Assembly: GCF_003386795.1 (NCBI RefSeq)
Contig: NZ_QTUC01000001.1
Span: 3,658,001 to 3,722,000 of the forward strand
Direction of reading: 5' to 3'
DNA: 64,000 bases
Source of the DNA: Thermasporomyces composti
Lineage (GTDB): Bacteria; Actinomycetota; Actinomycetes; Propionibacteriales; Actinopolymorphaceae
Under the pieces are notes generated by a model. That model saw only the letters and a program-made list of their open reading frames with translations. It was not told the DNA's origin and ran no database searches. This document shows, piece after piece, positions 1 to 10,420 of the stretch. Position numbers and translations under genes: made by a program. Each line of letters starts with the position of its first letter. The stretch's first letter is position 1.

Positions 1-281
1 GAAACTTTCTGCCGAAGAGGGCAGATCGTTGGTAAGTGAGGGCGATCGTGCCGCCGGTCCTGCCCACGGTCAAGACCTTCGGCGCAACAGTCACGGTGCT
101 GTAACCCACACGAGTCGAGACCTCACTGGGGACGACAAGGCTCGGCACGCCGGTCGACGGCTCGTCGTCGCCTCGATCACCGGAGAGGGCAGGATGGACG
201 AGTGCCTCGTTCACGGTCGACGCCTCAGCGAGCAGCCGGGATGAGGACCGTTAGTCGCTGATCCGCACGAAGGAGATGCCT

Positions 282-707
282 ATGGCCACCACACGCACGG
301 CGAACGCGCATTGGGAGGGTTCCCTCATGGAGGGGTCCGGCCGGGTCTCGCTCGACTCCTCCGGCCTTGGGACCTACGACGTCACGTGGCCATCGCGCGC
401 GGAGCAGCCGGATGGGCGCACCAGCCCCGAAGAGCTCATCGCCGCGGCTCACGCCACCTGCTACTCGATGGCGCTCTCCCACGGGCTGGCCCAGGCCGGC
501 AACCCACCGAGCAGCGTCGACACCAAGGCCGAGGTGACGTTCCAACCAGGTGAGGGGATCACCGGGATCCATCTCACGGTGCGCGCCAGCGTGCCGGGAC
601 TCGACGCCGAGGCCTTCGCGCGGGCGGCGGAGAACGCCAAGGCCAACTGCCCCGTCTCCAAGGCGCTCGCGGGCACGAAGATCACCCTCGACGCCGCCCT
701 GGTCTGA
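282..707 (+). CDS. osmC: OsmC/Ohr-family peroxiredoxin
   Basis: 141-residue protein of the OsmC/Ohr family, cytosolic thiol peroxidases that reduce organic hydroperoxides. The two family cysteines are visible: one in the HATCYSMAL segment near residue 60 and one in the NCPVSKAL segment near residue 125. Length is normal for the family. I chose the ATG at 282 because AGGAG at 271-275 lies 6 nt upstream; the in-frame ATG at 276 directly abuts the AGGAG and is too close. The N-terminal sequence (residues 1-20, with WEGSL) is more OsmC-like than Ohr-like; the exact subclass is inferred. It converges with the mechanosensitive channel gene, with a strong shared hairpin between them. The 281 nt upstream hold no gene that I can support. 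Confidence 0.93.
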   Translation: MATTRTANAHWEGSLMEGSGRVSLDSSGLGTYDVTWPSRAEQPDGRTSPEELIAAAHATCYSMALSHGLAQAGNPPSSVDTKAEVTFQPGEGITGIHLTVRASVPGLDAEAFARAAENAKANCPVSKALAGTKITLDAALV

Positions 708-718
708 GGCTGGCCGGC

Positions 719-758
719 CGCCGTGTCCGGTGCCGTCAGCGTGGCACCGGACACGGCG
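719..758. terminator. Bidirectional hairpin between osmC and mscS-like gene
   Basis: Inverted repeat with 16-bp arms at 719-734 and 743-758 around an 8-nt loop, in the 57-nt gap between two convergent genes. No clear T-tract is present, so termination is inferred from position and stem strength; it could serve both strands. Confidence 0.7.
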
Positions 759-764
759 CTCGTC

Positions 765-1667
765 TCACGCCGGCACCCGGACGCCCTCGGCGTCGAAGGC
801 CTTCTTCAGCCGCGAGCGCAGCTCCCGCTGGATGCCGAACTGCTCGTTGGGCAGGCACTTGCCCTCGATCCGAATCGTGATCGACTGCCCGGTCACCTCT
901 TCGACGCCGACGACGTGGGGCGTCTCGAGGATCTTGTCCTTCCACTGGTCGCTCGCCGCGATCTCGCGGGCCTGCTGGTCGACGAGCCGCTCGACGCGGT
1001 GGATGTCCTCGTCGTAGGCGACCGCGATGTCGAGCACGAGCGCGGACCATCCCTGGCTCTTGTTGCCGACCCGCAGGATCTCGCCGTTGCGGATGTGCCA
1101 GAGCACTCCGTCGCTGTCACGCACCCGCGTCACTCGCAGGCCCACGCTCTCCACCGTGCCGACGGCGACGTCGAGGTCCACGACGTCACCGACGCCGTAC
1201 TGGTCCTCCAGCAGCATGAAGATGCCGGCGAGGAAGTCCTTGACGAGGCTCTGGGCGCCGAAGCCGATCGCGATACCGGCGACACCGGCGCTGGCGAGCA
1301 GTGGCGCGAGCGAGTACCCGAGCTCGTCGAGGATCATGAGGACCACGACGACCCCGACGAGCGCGGTCGTGGCGCTCTTGAAGAGGGAGCCGAGTGCCTG
1401 AGCGCGCTGCGCGCGGCGCTCCTGCTGGAGCGTGGGGCGCTCCCGGGCGTCGTCACCCCGCCGGTCTCCGCGAAGCGGTTTCGGCAGGGTGAGGCCAACC
1501 GCTCGAGTGACGAGCCGGTCGATCAGCCGGTGCGCCAGATGCCGCAGGACGAGTCCGACCCCGACGAGCAGGGCGACTCGCAGCAGGATCCTGGCCGGGG
1601 TCTCCGCGGCTTCGACGACCTGGCTCCAGGTGAGGGCGACCAGAAGGTCAGGATGCGGCTTGATCAT
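765..1667 (-). CDS. MscS-family mechanosensitive ion channel
   Basis: 300-residue small-conductance mechanosensitive channel homologue. It has about three predicted membrane segments (around 27-49, 98-118 and 124-153). The pore-lining helix carries the small-residue Ala/Gly pattern typical of MscS TM3 (ASAGVAGIAIGFGAQSLVKD) and continues into the beta domain with the GDVV motif. The C-terminal cytoplasmic alpha-beta part (residues about 215-300) is complete. The family releases solutes on hypo-osmotic shock; it is slightly longer than E. coli MscS (286 aa). It is transcribed alone and converges with osmC. An Arg-rich, charged loop (residues about 62-95) lies between TM1 and TM2. Confidence 0.93.
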   Translation of the reverse strand: MIKPHPDLLVALTWSQVVEAAETPARILLRVALLVGVGLVLRHLAHRLIDRLVTRAVGLTLPKPLRGDRRGDDARERPTLQQERRAQRAQALGSLFKSATTALVGVVVVLMILDELGYSLAPLLASAGVAGIAIGFGAQSLVKDFLAGIFMLLEDQYGVGDVVDLDVAVGTVESVGLRVTRVRDSDGVLWHIRNGEILRVGNKSQGWSALVLDIAVAYDEDIHRVERLVDQQAREIAASDQWKDKILETPHVVGVEEVTGQSITIRIEGKCLPNEQFGIQRELRSRLKKAFDAEGVRVPA

Positions 1668-1880
1668 CGTGCGGCCTCGTCATGGGTCGGACGTCTGGGT
1701 CGAGCGCGTCACTGCAGGGTCTGGACGCGGGCGGGCCCACATCCGTCGGTCATTGTGCAAGGTTCTCCGAGGCCGAGACGGCGATGGCCCCCCGTGAGCA
1801 CCGTGGCGGCGGCCGCTGGACGCGACGGCGGCGGGGCGAGGACTGGCCGGTCCACTGTCGCGGGTACGGTGTCAACCGTG

Positions 1881-2300
1881 ATGAAAGGTCAGGGGATGAT
1901 CCGGGCGTTCCTGCGACGAGGTGTCACGATGGGTGTGACGTGCGCCACGGTCGTGTTGGCGACGAGCACGTCCGCCTCTGCGGCGACAGCGAGCTCGGCG
2001 CCGCCGGGTCTGGATCTGTCGCCCCTCGAGGTGCTCGGGATCTTCGGTGGGATCCCTGTCGGCTTGTTCCTCCTCATCAGCCTTCTCGTCATGGCGCCCG
2101 ATCTGATCCGTCGTGGCTCACAGACGAGCTTGTCGTGGAGCGGTCCGCCGGAGTGGTTCGGCGCCCGCCCGGCCGAGGCTGGCACTCCGCTGGAGAGGAC
2201 AGGTGACTCGCCCGAGCTGGGATCCGACCAGCCTCGCGGTGAGGGAGCGTCGTCCGAAGGAGGAGCAGCCGGCCGAGGTGGCGCCGGTGGCCAGTGGTGA
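1881..2300 (+). CDS. Small membrane protein with N-terminal signal/anchor
   Basis: 139-residue protein of unknown function. The N-terminus looks like a signal peptide: basic residues (RAFLRRG), then a hydrophobic stretch ending in an Ala/Ser-rich ASAA region near residue 38. A second hydrophobic segment (about residues 50-75) should anchor it in the membrane, followed by a hydrophilic Gly/Glu-rich tail. The start is uncertain: ATG at 1881 and ATG at 1896 both leave the basic n-region intact; neither has a good Shine-Dalgarno sequence. It lies 33 nt upstream of a DUF5130 gene, probably co-transcribed. I recognise no family; a membrane partner of the DUF5130 protein is an inference from neighbourhood only. 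Confidence 0.65.
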   Translation: MKGQGMIRAFLRRGVTMGVTCATVVLATSTSASAATASSAPPGLDLSPLEVLGIFGGIPVGLFLLISLLVMAPDLIRRGSQTSLSWSGPPEWFGARPAEAGTPLERTGDSPELGSDQPRGEGASSEGGAAGRGGAGGQW

Positions 2301-2333
2301 AGAAGCCAGTGGTGAAGAAGAGGTGAGGCGCCG

Positions 2334-2723
2334 GTGGTCGGTCGTGAGGGCTTCAGCATCCGCGAACGCAACGAGCTCGAGCGGGCGATCCGGAACGCCG
2401 AGGAGCTGTCCGGCCTGACCTTCTCCACCTACGTCGGGCCCGTCGATGGGCCGTCGAGGTCCGTCGCGGAGCGACTGCACGCGGCGCTTCCCGACCCGGC
2501 GCGCAGCGTCTTCATCCTCGTGGACCCGAAGGGGCGACGGGTGGAGATCGTGACCGGGGAGCAGGCTCGGCGCCGCCTCACCGACGCCGACTGTCAGCTG
2601 GTCGTCCTCGGGATGCGGTCGTCGTTCGCCGACGGCGACCTCGTGGGTGGCTTGGTCACCGGAATCCAGCAGCTCGGCGAGCACGCGAGTCGTCCCGGCA
2701 GCACACCGCTGCCGGAAGAGTAA
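2334..2723 (+). CDS. DUF5130 (TPM-fold-like) protein
   Basis: 129-residue protein resembling the actinobacterial DUF5130 family, which has a TPM-like alpha/beta fold. Visible hallmarks are the early helix with ERNELERAIRNAEE, the strand LTFSTYVG, the central VFILVDPKGRRVEIVTG segment, and the C-terminal helix entering GGLVTGIQQL. There is no signal peptide or membrane segment. The GTG at 2334 is preceded by an AGGTGAGG ribosome binding site at 2321-2328, which fixes the start. It is probably co-transcribed with the membrane protein upstream and converges with pepN, as homologues near pepN do in other actinomycetes. Molecular function is unknown. Confidence 0.82.
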   Translation: MVGREGFSIRERNELERAIRNAEELSGLTFSTYVGPVDGPSRSVAERLHAALPDPARSVFILVDPKGRRVEIVTGEQARRRLTDADCQLVVLGMRSSFADGDLVGGLVTGIQQLGEHASRPGSTPLPEE

Positions 2724-2727
2724 GCAC

Positions 2728-2781
2728 CGACGAGGGCCTGGACCTCCTCCCGCACCGCGGGGGAAGTCCAGGCCCTCGTCG
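2728..2781. terminator. Bidirectional terminator hairpin between DUF5130 gene and pepN
   Basis: Perfect 16-bp inverted repeat, arms 2728-2743 and 2766-2781, enclosing a loop that can itself form a small CCCGC/GCGGG stem. It fills the 72-nt gap between convergent genes. No long T-tract, so bidirectional termination is inferred. Confidence 0.75.
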
Positions 2782-2795
2782 TGCTCGCGAGACGG

Positions 2796-5360
<2,565 letters not shown>

Positions 5361-5439
5361 CCTTCCACGCGGCCCAGTGGGAGGGCCAACGACTTGCGAC
5401 TCGGCGCGGTGGGTCCCGTCGCGCGAACGATGCGATCGT

Positions 5440-5470
5440 ACGTTCGCCTAGGTTTACGTTCGCCTAGGTT
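5440..5470. promoter_or_regulatory. Tandem 15-bp direct repeats in the pepN/dsbA divergent promoter region
   Basis: ACGTTCGCCTAGGTT occurs at 5440-5454 and again at 5456-5470, a 16-bp period (about one and a half helical turns), each copy centred on the palindrome CCTAGG. Just before it, GCGAACG (5423-5429) and CGTTCGC (5441-5447) form a partly overlapping dyad. Placement between divergent genes suggests a regulator-binding site; the regulator is unknown. Confidence 0.5.
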
Positions 5471-5496
5471 ATGGGCGGGTTTCCCGGACGATCGTT

Positions 5497-5514
5497 CGGA
5501 CCTCACGAGGTCCG
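5497..5514 (+). promoter_or_regulatory. Hairpin just upstream of the DsbA-like gene ribosome binding site
   Basis: Inverted repeat CGGACCT (5497-5503) and AGGTCCG (5508-5514) with a 4-nt loop, ending 12 nt before the AAGGAG at 5527-5532. It could be an operator half of the divergent region or a 5'-UTR hairpin; the sequence does not decide. Confidence 0.35.
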
Positions 5515-5536
5515 GACACATGGAGTAAGGAGCACG

Positions 5537-6166
5537 ATGGCTGAGCAGCGCGAGGTCGCGGACTTCTGGTTCGACCCGATCTGCCCATGGGCGTGGATCA
5601 CTTCCCGGTGGATGCTCGAGGTGGAGAAGGTCCGCCCGGTGACGACCCGCTGGCATGTGATGAGCCTGGCGGTCTTGAACGAAGGGCGCGACCTGCCGGA
5701 GGACTACAAGAAGGGTCTGGAGAACTCGTGGGGCCCGGTCCGGATCGCGATCGCGGCCGCTGAGCGGGCCAAGGCGGCCGGCGAGGACGAGAGCGAGGTG
5801 CTGGGCCGCTACTACACCGCGATCGGCACCCTCTTCCACCACGAGAAGCGGCCGCGAGAGAAGGAGACCTACGTCGCGGCACTCGAGGCGGCCGGTCTGC
5901 CCACCGACCTGGTGGACGCCGCGGACAGCACGGAGTACGACGAGGCGCTGCGCGCCAGCCACAAGGAGGGCATGGACCTCGTGGGCTACGAGGTGGGCAC
6001 CCCGGTCATCAAGGTGGGGGATGTGGCGTTCTTCGGCCCGGTCGTCTCGCCCATCCCGCACGGTGAGGCGGCGGGCAAGCTCTGGGACGGCGTCAAGCTG
6101 GTCGCCGGTACGGACGGCTTCTTCGAGCTCAAGCGCAGCCGGACCCGCGGGCCGATCTTCGACTGA
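5537..6166 (+). CDS. Rv2466c-type mycothiol-linked DsbA-family oxidoreductase
   Basis: 209-residue DsbA/thioredoxin-fold protein closely matching the mycobacterial Rv2466c family, mycothiol-dependent reductases. Shared segments are ADFWFDP near the start, WHVMSLAVLNE, the inserted helical domain, GTPVIKVGDVAFFGPV with the cis-proline, and the FFELKRSRT tail. The active-site motif reads CPWA: the nucleophilic cysteine (about residue 18) is kept, but the second cysteine of the CPWC motif is Ala, so a monothiol mechanism with mycothiol is inferred. AAGGAG at 5527-5532 fixes ATG 5537 rather than the ATG at 5471 further upstream. It is monocistronic and divergent from pepN; rpiB, its other usual neighbour, lies about 4 kb away. 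Confidence 0.9.
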   Translation: MAEQREVADFWFDPICPWAWITSRWMLEVEKVRPVTTRWHVMSLAVLNEGRDLPEDYKKGLENSWGPVRIAIAAAERAKAAGEDESEVLGRYYTAIGTLFHHEKRPREKETYVAALEAAGLPTDLVDAADSTEYDEALRASHKEGMDLVGYEVGTPVIKVGDVAFFGPVVSPIPHGEAAGKLWDGVKLVAGTDGFFELKRSRTRGPIFD

Positions 6167-6187
6167 GCCTGCGGCTGCGTGACCTTC

Positions 6188-6246
6188 GGCGAACCGGACG
6201 CGGTCACCCTGGTCACGTTCCCAACATGGCCGCGTCCGGCTTCGCC
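6188..6246. terminator. Inverted repeat after the DsbA-like gene, overlapping the 3' end of the MFS gene
   Basis: Arms 6188-6203 and 6230-6246 pair over about 16 bp with one bulge around a 26-nt loop. The right arm lies within the last codons of the convergent MFS gene. No T-tract; a bidirectional terminator is inferred. Confidence 0.45.
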
Positions 6247-7463
6247 GGGCTCACTGTCGCTCGCGGCGCCATCCGCTCGCGGAGGGCCACCCCGATCAGC
6301 CCGGCGACGCCCGCCAGAACCGCGATCGTGCTCAGCGCCGCCGGCAGGCCCCACTGGTCGGCGAGGAAACCGATGATCGGTGGCCCGCCGAGCATCCCCA
6401 CGTTGCCGATCGTGGAGGCCAAGCCCACGCCTCGCGAGCCGCCAAGCGCACCCGCGCGGGCCATCGCCACAGGGAACATGTTGGCCAGGCCGAGGCCCAC
6501 GACCACCAGGCCCACCCAGGCGACCCAGACCGAGGTCGTCCACGCCGCCACCAGGATTCCGAGCGCGGCGAGGACGGCGCCGCCGATGAGCACCCAGCTC
6601 TCGCCGACCTGCTGGATGATCAGACCACCCGTCAGCCGGCCGACGCTGACCGCCACCATGTAGGCGCCGAAGCCGTAGGCGGCGAGCGACTCGGAGGCGC
6701 CGACGTCCTGCTGCAGGTGGAGGACGGCCCAGTCACCGACCGCACCCTCGCCGTAGGCCGTGCACAAGGCGACCACGCCTAGCAAGATCACTAAGGTCCG
6801 TACCGCGGGGAAGGCCGGCTGCGGAGCGTGTCGAGTGGTCGGCGCGGTGGCGGCTGTGAGCTCGCCGGGTCCCGCCGACCGCGAGTCCGGCCGCATCATG
6901 GACGGGGCCACCAACAGCGTGGTGACGACGCCGGAGATCGCGATGACGCCGAGGTGTGTCGACGTGGTGAGCCGCTCGACGAGCATGCCGCCGGTGACCG
7001 CGCCCACCAGACCGCCGACACTCCACAACCCGTGCATGGGCGACATGAGCGCGCGCTGTGTTGCCTTCTCGACTTCGACAGCGGCCGCGTTGAGGGCGAC
7101 GAGCAAGGTTCCGTAGACGCAGCCCCACGCGAAGAGCACCACGCCGAGCTGGATCGGCGAGCGGGTCAGTGCCGGTAACACCAAGCCCACGCAGACGAGC
7201 GGGAAGGACGCGACGGTCACGAGCCGGGTGCCAAGCCGCGCGCATAGTCGCCCGGCGACGTACATGGAGATGGCGGAGGCGAACGTCATGCACAGCAGCG
7301 CGAAGCCCAGCTGGGTCGCGGTCGCGCCGACCTGGGCCTTGATGTGCGGAATCCGCACCACCCACGCGGCGAACAGGATCCCGTCGGCGGCGAAGAAGAC
7401 GGTCAGGGGATAGAGCCGGGTCACGGGCTCGCGGCTGGCGTTGAGGAGACGTCGTAACACCAC
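6213..7463 (-). CDS. MFS transporter (first of a tandem pair)
   Basis: 416-residue major facilitator superfamily protein with about 12 hydrophobic segments. It has the MFS loop motif between TM2 and TM3 (GRLCARLGTR) and a conserved GFLADQWGLPAAL segment near TM12. Sequence style recalls the YbjJ-like branch of inner-membrane MFS carriers; substrate is unknown. The GTG start at 7463 has an AGGAG 6 nt upstream (on the minus strand, 7469-7474). It begins 24 nt downstream of a second MFS gene with the same motifs, so the two are paralogous tandem duplicates in one operon, divergent from a ROK-family regulator. Sugar or sugar-derivative transport is a guess from the ROK neighbour. Confidence 0.88.
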   Translation of the reverse strand: MVLRRLLNASREPVTRLYPLTVFFAADGILFAAWVVRIPHIKAQVGATATQLGFALLCMTFASAISMYVAGRLCARLGTRLVTVASFPLVCVGLVLPALTRSPIQLGVVLFAWGCVYGTLLVALNAAAVEVEKATQRALMSPMHGLWSVGGLVGAVTGGMLVERLTTSTHLGVIAISGVVTTLLVAPSMMRPDSRSAGPGELTAATAPTTRHAPQPAFPAVRTLVILLGVVALCTAYGEGAVGDWAVLHLQQDVGASESLAAYGFGAYMVAVSVGRLTGGLIIQQVGESWVLIGGAVLAALGILVAAWTTSVWVAWVGLVVVGLGLANMFPVAMARAGALGGSRGVGLASTIGNVGMLGGPPIIGFLADQWGLPAALSTIAVLAGVAGLIGVALRERMAPRATVSPAKPDAAMLGT

Positions 7464-7487
7464 AGCGTGCTCCTGGCGGTCGGCGGG

Positions 7488-8831
7488 TCAGCCCTGGAGC
7501 TTTTCGGCCGAGCTGGAGACGTCGGCTGGATCGCCGGACAGGCCGGACGCCGCATCGGTCGCGGACGGGCGGGTTGCGGCCGGCCCGGGCGAGGAGGGCC
7601 GGTCGGCAAGGGGAGTGCGAGGCCGGGTGCCGGAGCTCCACGCTCGCAGTCCGAACGCAAGTGTGGCGGCGCTCACGGACAGGACAGCGACCGTCGTCAG
7701 CGCGGTCGGTAGCCCGTAGCGGTCCGCGAGAAACCCGATGAGCGGGGCCTGGCTGAGGGCGCCAAGGTTCGCCGCGACCCCGATTCGGCTCACACCCCGC
7801 GGCCCGCCGAGCACGCCCGCGCGGCTGATCGCGATGGGGTAGATGTTGGCGAGGCCCAGACCCAGGGCGACGTAGGCGACGAACGCCACGGCGAGCCCGC
7901 CGGGAAGGTGTCCCGCCCAGCTCGTGAGCACGGTGGCGACGGCGGCGAGCAGGAAGCCGCCACACAGGACTCGGGTCTCACCGAGGCGTCGGATCAGGCG
8001 GGCGCCGAGGAAGCGGCCGACGGCGATGGCCCCCGCGTAGCAGGCGTAGCAGTAGGCCGCGACGGAGGCGGAGGTGCCGAGGTCCCGACGCACATGCAGG
8101 GTGGCCCAGTTGTTGTTGGTGAACTCCGCGAACGCCGTGCACGCCGCGATCACGCCGAACAGCAGCACGATCCAGCGGGCGCGTGCCCACGGGATGCTGT
8201 CGGGCGTGGCGGAGCTTCGGGGGTCGGCCGGGCCGCTCGCCAGGGCTGAGCGCAGCAGAGGTGGCCCGGCCACGGCGGTCACGAGCAGACCGAGCACGCC
8301 CACGATGCCGAGGTGCGCACCCGGCGACATCCGTTCGGCGACGACACCGCCTACGGCAGCGCCGGCCAACCCGCCCACGCTGAAGACCCCGTGCAGCGTG
8401 GGCATCAGCGGGCTCCCGCTCGCCGCGGCCATCTCGACGGCCGAGCTGTTGACGGCGATGGTGAACGTCGCCTGAGCCATCCCGACGAGCACGAGGGCGA
8501 GGGCGAGCGAGTGCAGGGATGGAGCGACGCCGGGAAGCGTGATGAGCAGGCTGAGCAGCGCGCTCGCCGGCACCAGGACGCGCCGCGGGCCGAGGCGTAG
8601 GCACAGCCGGCCCGCGACCAGGAGGGCGGCGAGGCTGCCGAGGGAGCCGCTCAGGAGCGCGAGACCGAGCTCGCTGTCGCTGGCGCCGACCTGCTCCTTG
8701 ACGTCCGGCACTCGCACGAGCCAGTTGGCGGGCAGGAAGCCCACGAGGCCGAAGAAGGAGGCGAGCGCGTAGGGCCGGCGGCCGTGGGGCGTGGTGTCTG
8801 ATGAGCCGGCGTCGGCCTGTCGTCTCGACAC
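7488..8831 (-). CDS. MFS transporter (second of a tandem pair)
   Basis: 447-residue MFS protein, paralogous to the adjacent downstream carrier: both share a VPDVKEQVGAS/IPHIKAQVGAT-type segment after TM1, the GRLCLRLGPRR loop motif and GFLADRYGLPTAL near TM12. I place the start at the GTG at 8831, because a GAGGAG (8840-8845) sits 8 nt before it; the longer reading upstream is Pro/Arg-rich and unlike a carrier N-terminus. A hydrophilic C-terminal tail of about 45 residues follows the last membrane segment. It is the first gene of a two-gene operon divergent from the ROK regulator at 9043, which probably controls it. Substrate unknown. Confidence 0.87.
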   Translation of the reverse strand: MSRRQADAGSSDTTPHGRRPYALASFFGLVGFLPANWLVRVPDVKEQVGASDSELGLALLSGSLGSLAALLVAGRLCLRLGPRRVLVPASALLSLLITLPGVAPSLHSLALALVLVGMAQATFTIAVNSSAVEMAAASGSPLMPTLHGVFSVGGLAGAAVGGVVAERMSPGAHLGIVGVLGLLVTAVAGPPLLRSALASGPADPRSSATPDSIPWARARWIVLLFGVIAACTAFAEFTNNNWATLHVRRDLGTSASVAAYCYACYAGAIAVGRFLGARLIRRLGETRVLCGGFLLAAVATVLTSWAGHLPGGLAVAFVAYVALGLGLANIYPIAISRAGVLGGPRGVSRIGVAANLGALSQAPLIGFLADRYGLPTALTTVAVLSVSAATLAFGLRAWSSGTRPRTPLADRPSSPGPAATRPSATDAASGLSGDPADVSSSAEKLQG

Positions 8832-8984
8832 GTGTGTCGCTCCTCGAGGGTCGTGGTGATCCTTTCGCTCACCGATGGCCGTTGGCACGGCTGGCCCGTA
8901 CGCCGGTGGACGGGTGACGACGTGCCTCGCACGCGGACACGTCGAGGTCGAAGGCCGCGCGTCGGCTGCCGGGGATGCGGCCGG

Positions 8985-9013
8985 TTGACCCGGCATCCTG
9001 TGAGATCTACCGT
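8985..9013 (+). promoter_or_regulatory. Sigma70-type promoter of the ROK regulator gene
   Basis: TTGACC at 8985-8990 and TACCGT at 9008-9013 are separated by exactly 17 nt, 29 nt before the ATG at 9043. The following 5'-UTR is unusually A/T-rich for this genome. The divergent MFS operon starts at 8831, so a binding site for the regulator probably lies between 8832 and 9042, but I see no convincing palindrome. Confidence 0.55.
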
Positions 9014-9042
9014 GGCGGAGAAATTAACAGGCAGGGTTCCTT

Positions 9043-10350
9043 ATGAAAAGAGGGGTGTCCAGTCCGCGAACCGCGACACCGCGCACCGCACGGCTCATCA
9101 ACGACCGCGTGGCCTTCGAGCTCCTCCTCGACCGAGGCCCGCTAACCCGCCGCGAGCTGAGGACGCTGACCGGCTTGTCCGGGCCCACGATCGCCGCGCT
9201 CGTCCACCGGCTCGAGGCGGCCGGCCTGGTCGCGCCGGTCGGCGAGGCAGGCACCGACCGCCGCGGCCCCAACGCACGGCTGTACGGGGTCGTCGCCGAC
9301 CGCGCCCACGTCGCCGGTGTCGAGGTCCGACCGGACAACGTCCTCGCGGTCGTCACCGACCTGACCGGTGCCACGGTCGGCAGCGCGCGCGTGCCCCAAG
9401 ATCCCGGAGCCCAGCCCGACCGGATCATCCAAGCCGCGCTCGACGGCGCCCTCGCCGACGCCGGACTCAGCGACGACCGACTGCGCATGGTGGTCGTGGG
9501 GACGCCGGGACTCGTCGACCCGGAGAGCGGGGACGTGAGCTTCGTCGCGAGCCTGCCCACCTGGCACGCCAACGTCCTGCCCGGGCTGCGGGACCGCTAC
9601 GGGGACCGAGTCGAGCTGCAGAACGAGGTCAACCTCGTCGGATACGCCGAGCATCGGCTGGGCGCCGCCCGCGGGCACGACACCTTCGCGTTGCTCTTCC
9701 TCGATGAAGGAATCGGTGTGGCGATCGTGCTCAACGGTCGTGTCCTGCGCGGGGCGTCCGGCGGCGCGGGCGAGGTGGCGTACCTGCCCCTCGGTCGGGG
9801 GACGTTCCAAGACCTCGCCGGTGGCCCAGCGGTGCGTGAGCTCGCCCGGCAGCACGGGATACCGGTCCCGGACGACACCTCCCGAGACGTCGACACCTCC
9901 CGGGACGTCGACACGTCCGGGCGCGTCGACGCGCCCGGGGAACGGGTGAACGGCTCGTCCGATCCGGCTGGCCCCTCGTCTGATCCCGCCGACACCTCCG
10001 CCGACGTGGCGGACCCTTCGTCCGACCTGGCCGGCCTCGTGCGCGCGGCGGTCGACGGCGGGCCCGCGGGGGCGGCGTTCTTGGACGCGCTCGCCGACCG
10101 GGTGTCTCAGGGCGCCGCCGCCCTGTGCGCTGTCGTCGACCCCGGGTTCCTCGTCCTCGCTGGCGAGGTCGGACGTACCGGGGGCCTCGCGCTCGCCCGG
10201 CGCGTGGAGGAGCGGTTGTCGACGCTGATCCCCCTGCCGACCCGGGTCGCACCCGGTGCCGTGGACGGGAACCCGGTCGTGCGGGGCGCTGTCCTCGTGG
10301 CGTTGGACCACCTCCACCGGGAGACGTTCGGCCTCGACGTCGAGGTGTGA
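9043..10350 (+). CDS. ROK-family transcriptional regulator with a repeat-containing insertion
   Basis: 435-residue ROK (repressor, ORF, kinase) protein. Residues about 10-70 form a winged helix-turn-helix (LTRRELRTLTGLSGPTIAAL); the rest is the ROK sugar-kinase-like fold. Two things are unusual. The ROK zinc signature (CxCGxxGCxE) is missing: after GGAGEVAYLPLGRG the protein goes directly to FQDLAGG without those cysteines. And residues about 278-330 are a low-complexity Asp/Ser/Thr/Pro insert built on a repeated DTSRDV unit. So it may bind ligand differently or not at all. It is divergent from two MFS genes, the likely targets, and about 70 nt upstream of rpiB. A clear TTGACC-17-TACCGT promoter precedes it. 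Confidence 0.88.
   Translation: MKRGVSSPRTATPRTARLINDRVAFELLLDRGPLTRRELRTLTGLSGPTIAALVHRLEAAGLVAPVGEAGTDRRGPNARLYGVVADRAHVAGVEVRPDNVLAVVTDLTGATVGSARVPQDPGAQPDRIIQAALDGALADAGLSDDRLRMVVVGTPGLVDPESGDVSFVASLPTWHANVLPGLRDRYGDRVELQNEVNLVGYAEHRLGAARGHDTFALLFLDEGIGVAIVLNGRVLRGASGGAGEVAYLPLGRGTFQDLAGGPAVRELARQHGIPVPDDTSRDVDTSRDVDTSGRVDAPGERVNGSSDPAGPSSDPADTSADVADPSSDLAGLVRAAVDGGPAGAAFLDALADRVSQGAAALCAVVDPGFLVLAGEVGRTGGLALARRVEERLSTLIPLPTRVAPGAVDGNPVVRGAVLVALDHLHRETFGLDVEV
9874..9945 (+). repeat. 18-bp tandem repeats inside the ROK regulator gene
   Basis: Four consecutive 18-bp units at 9874-9891, 9892-9909, 9910-9927 and 9928-9945. The first two differ by one base; the third and fourth are increasingly diverged. 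They encode DTSRDV, DTSRDV, DTSGRV and DAPGER in frame, so copy-number change would keep the reading frame. Confidence 0.85.
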
Positions 10351-10420
10351 ACGGCTCGCCGATGCCGGAAGTGGCGGACTCGCCGTCGGCTCGAGAGAGC
10401 CGACTGCCAGACTCTGCGGC

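Noticed and set aside
29-244. 71-codon open frame at the window start.
   Set aside because: No recognisable domain, no ribosome binding site, composition like antisense or chance frames in GC-rich DNA.
723-1880. Long plus-strand open frame antisense to the mechanosensitive channel gene.
   Set aside because: It is the antisense frame of mscS; only the part after 1881 has real protein features.
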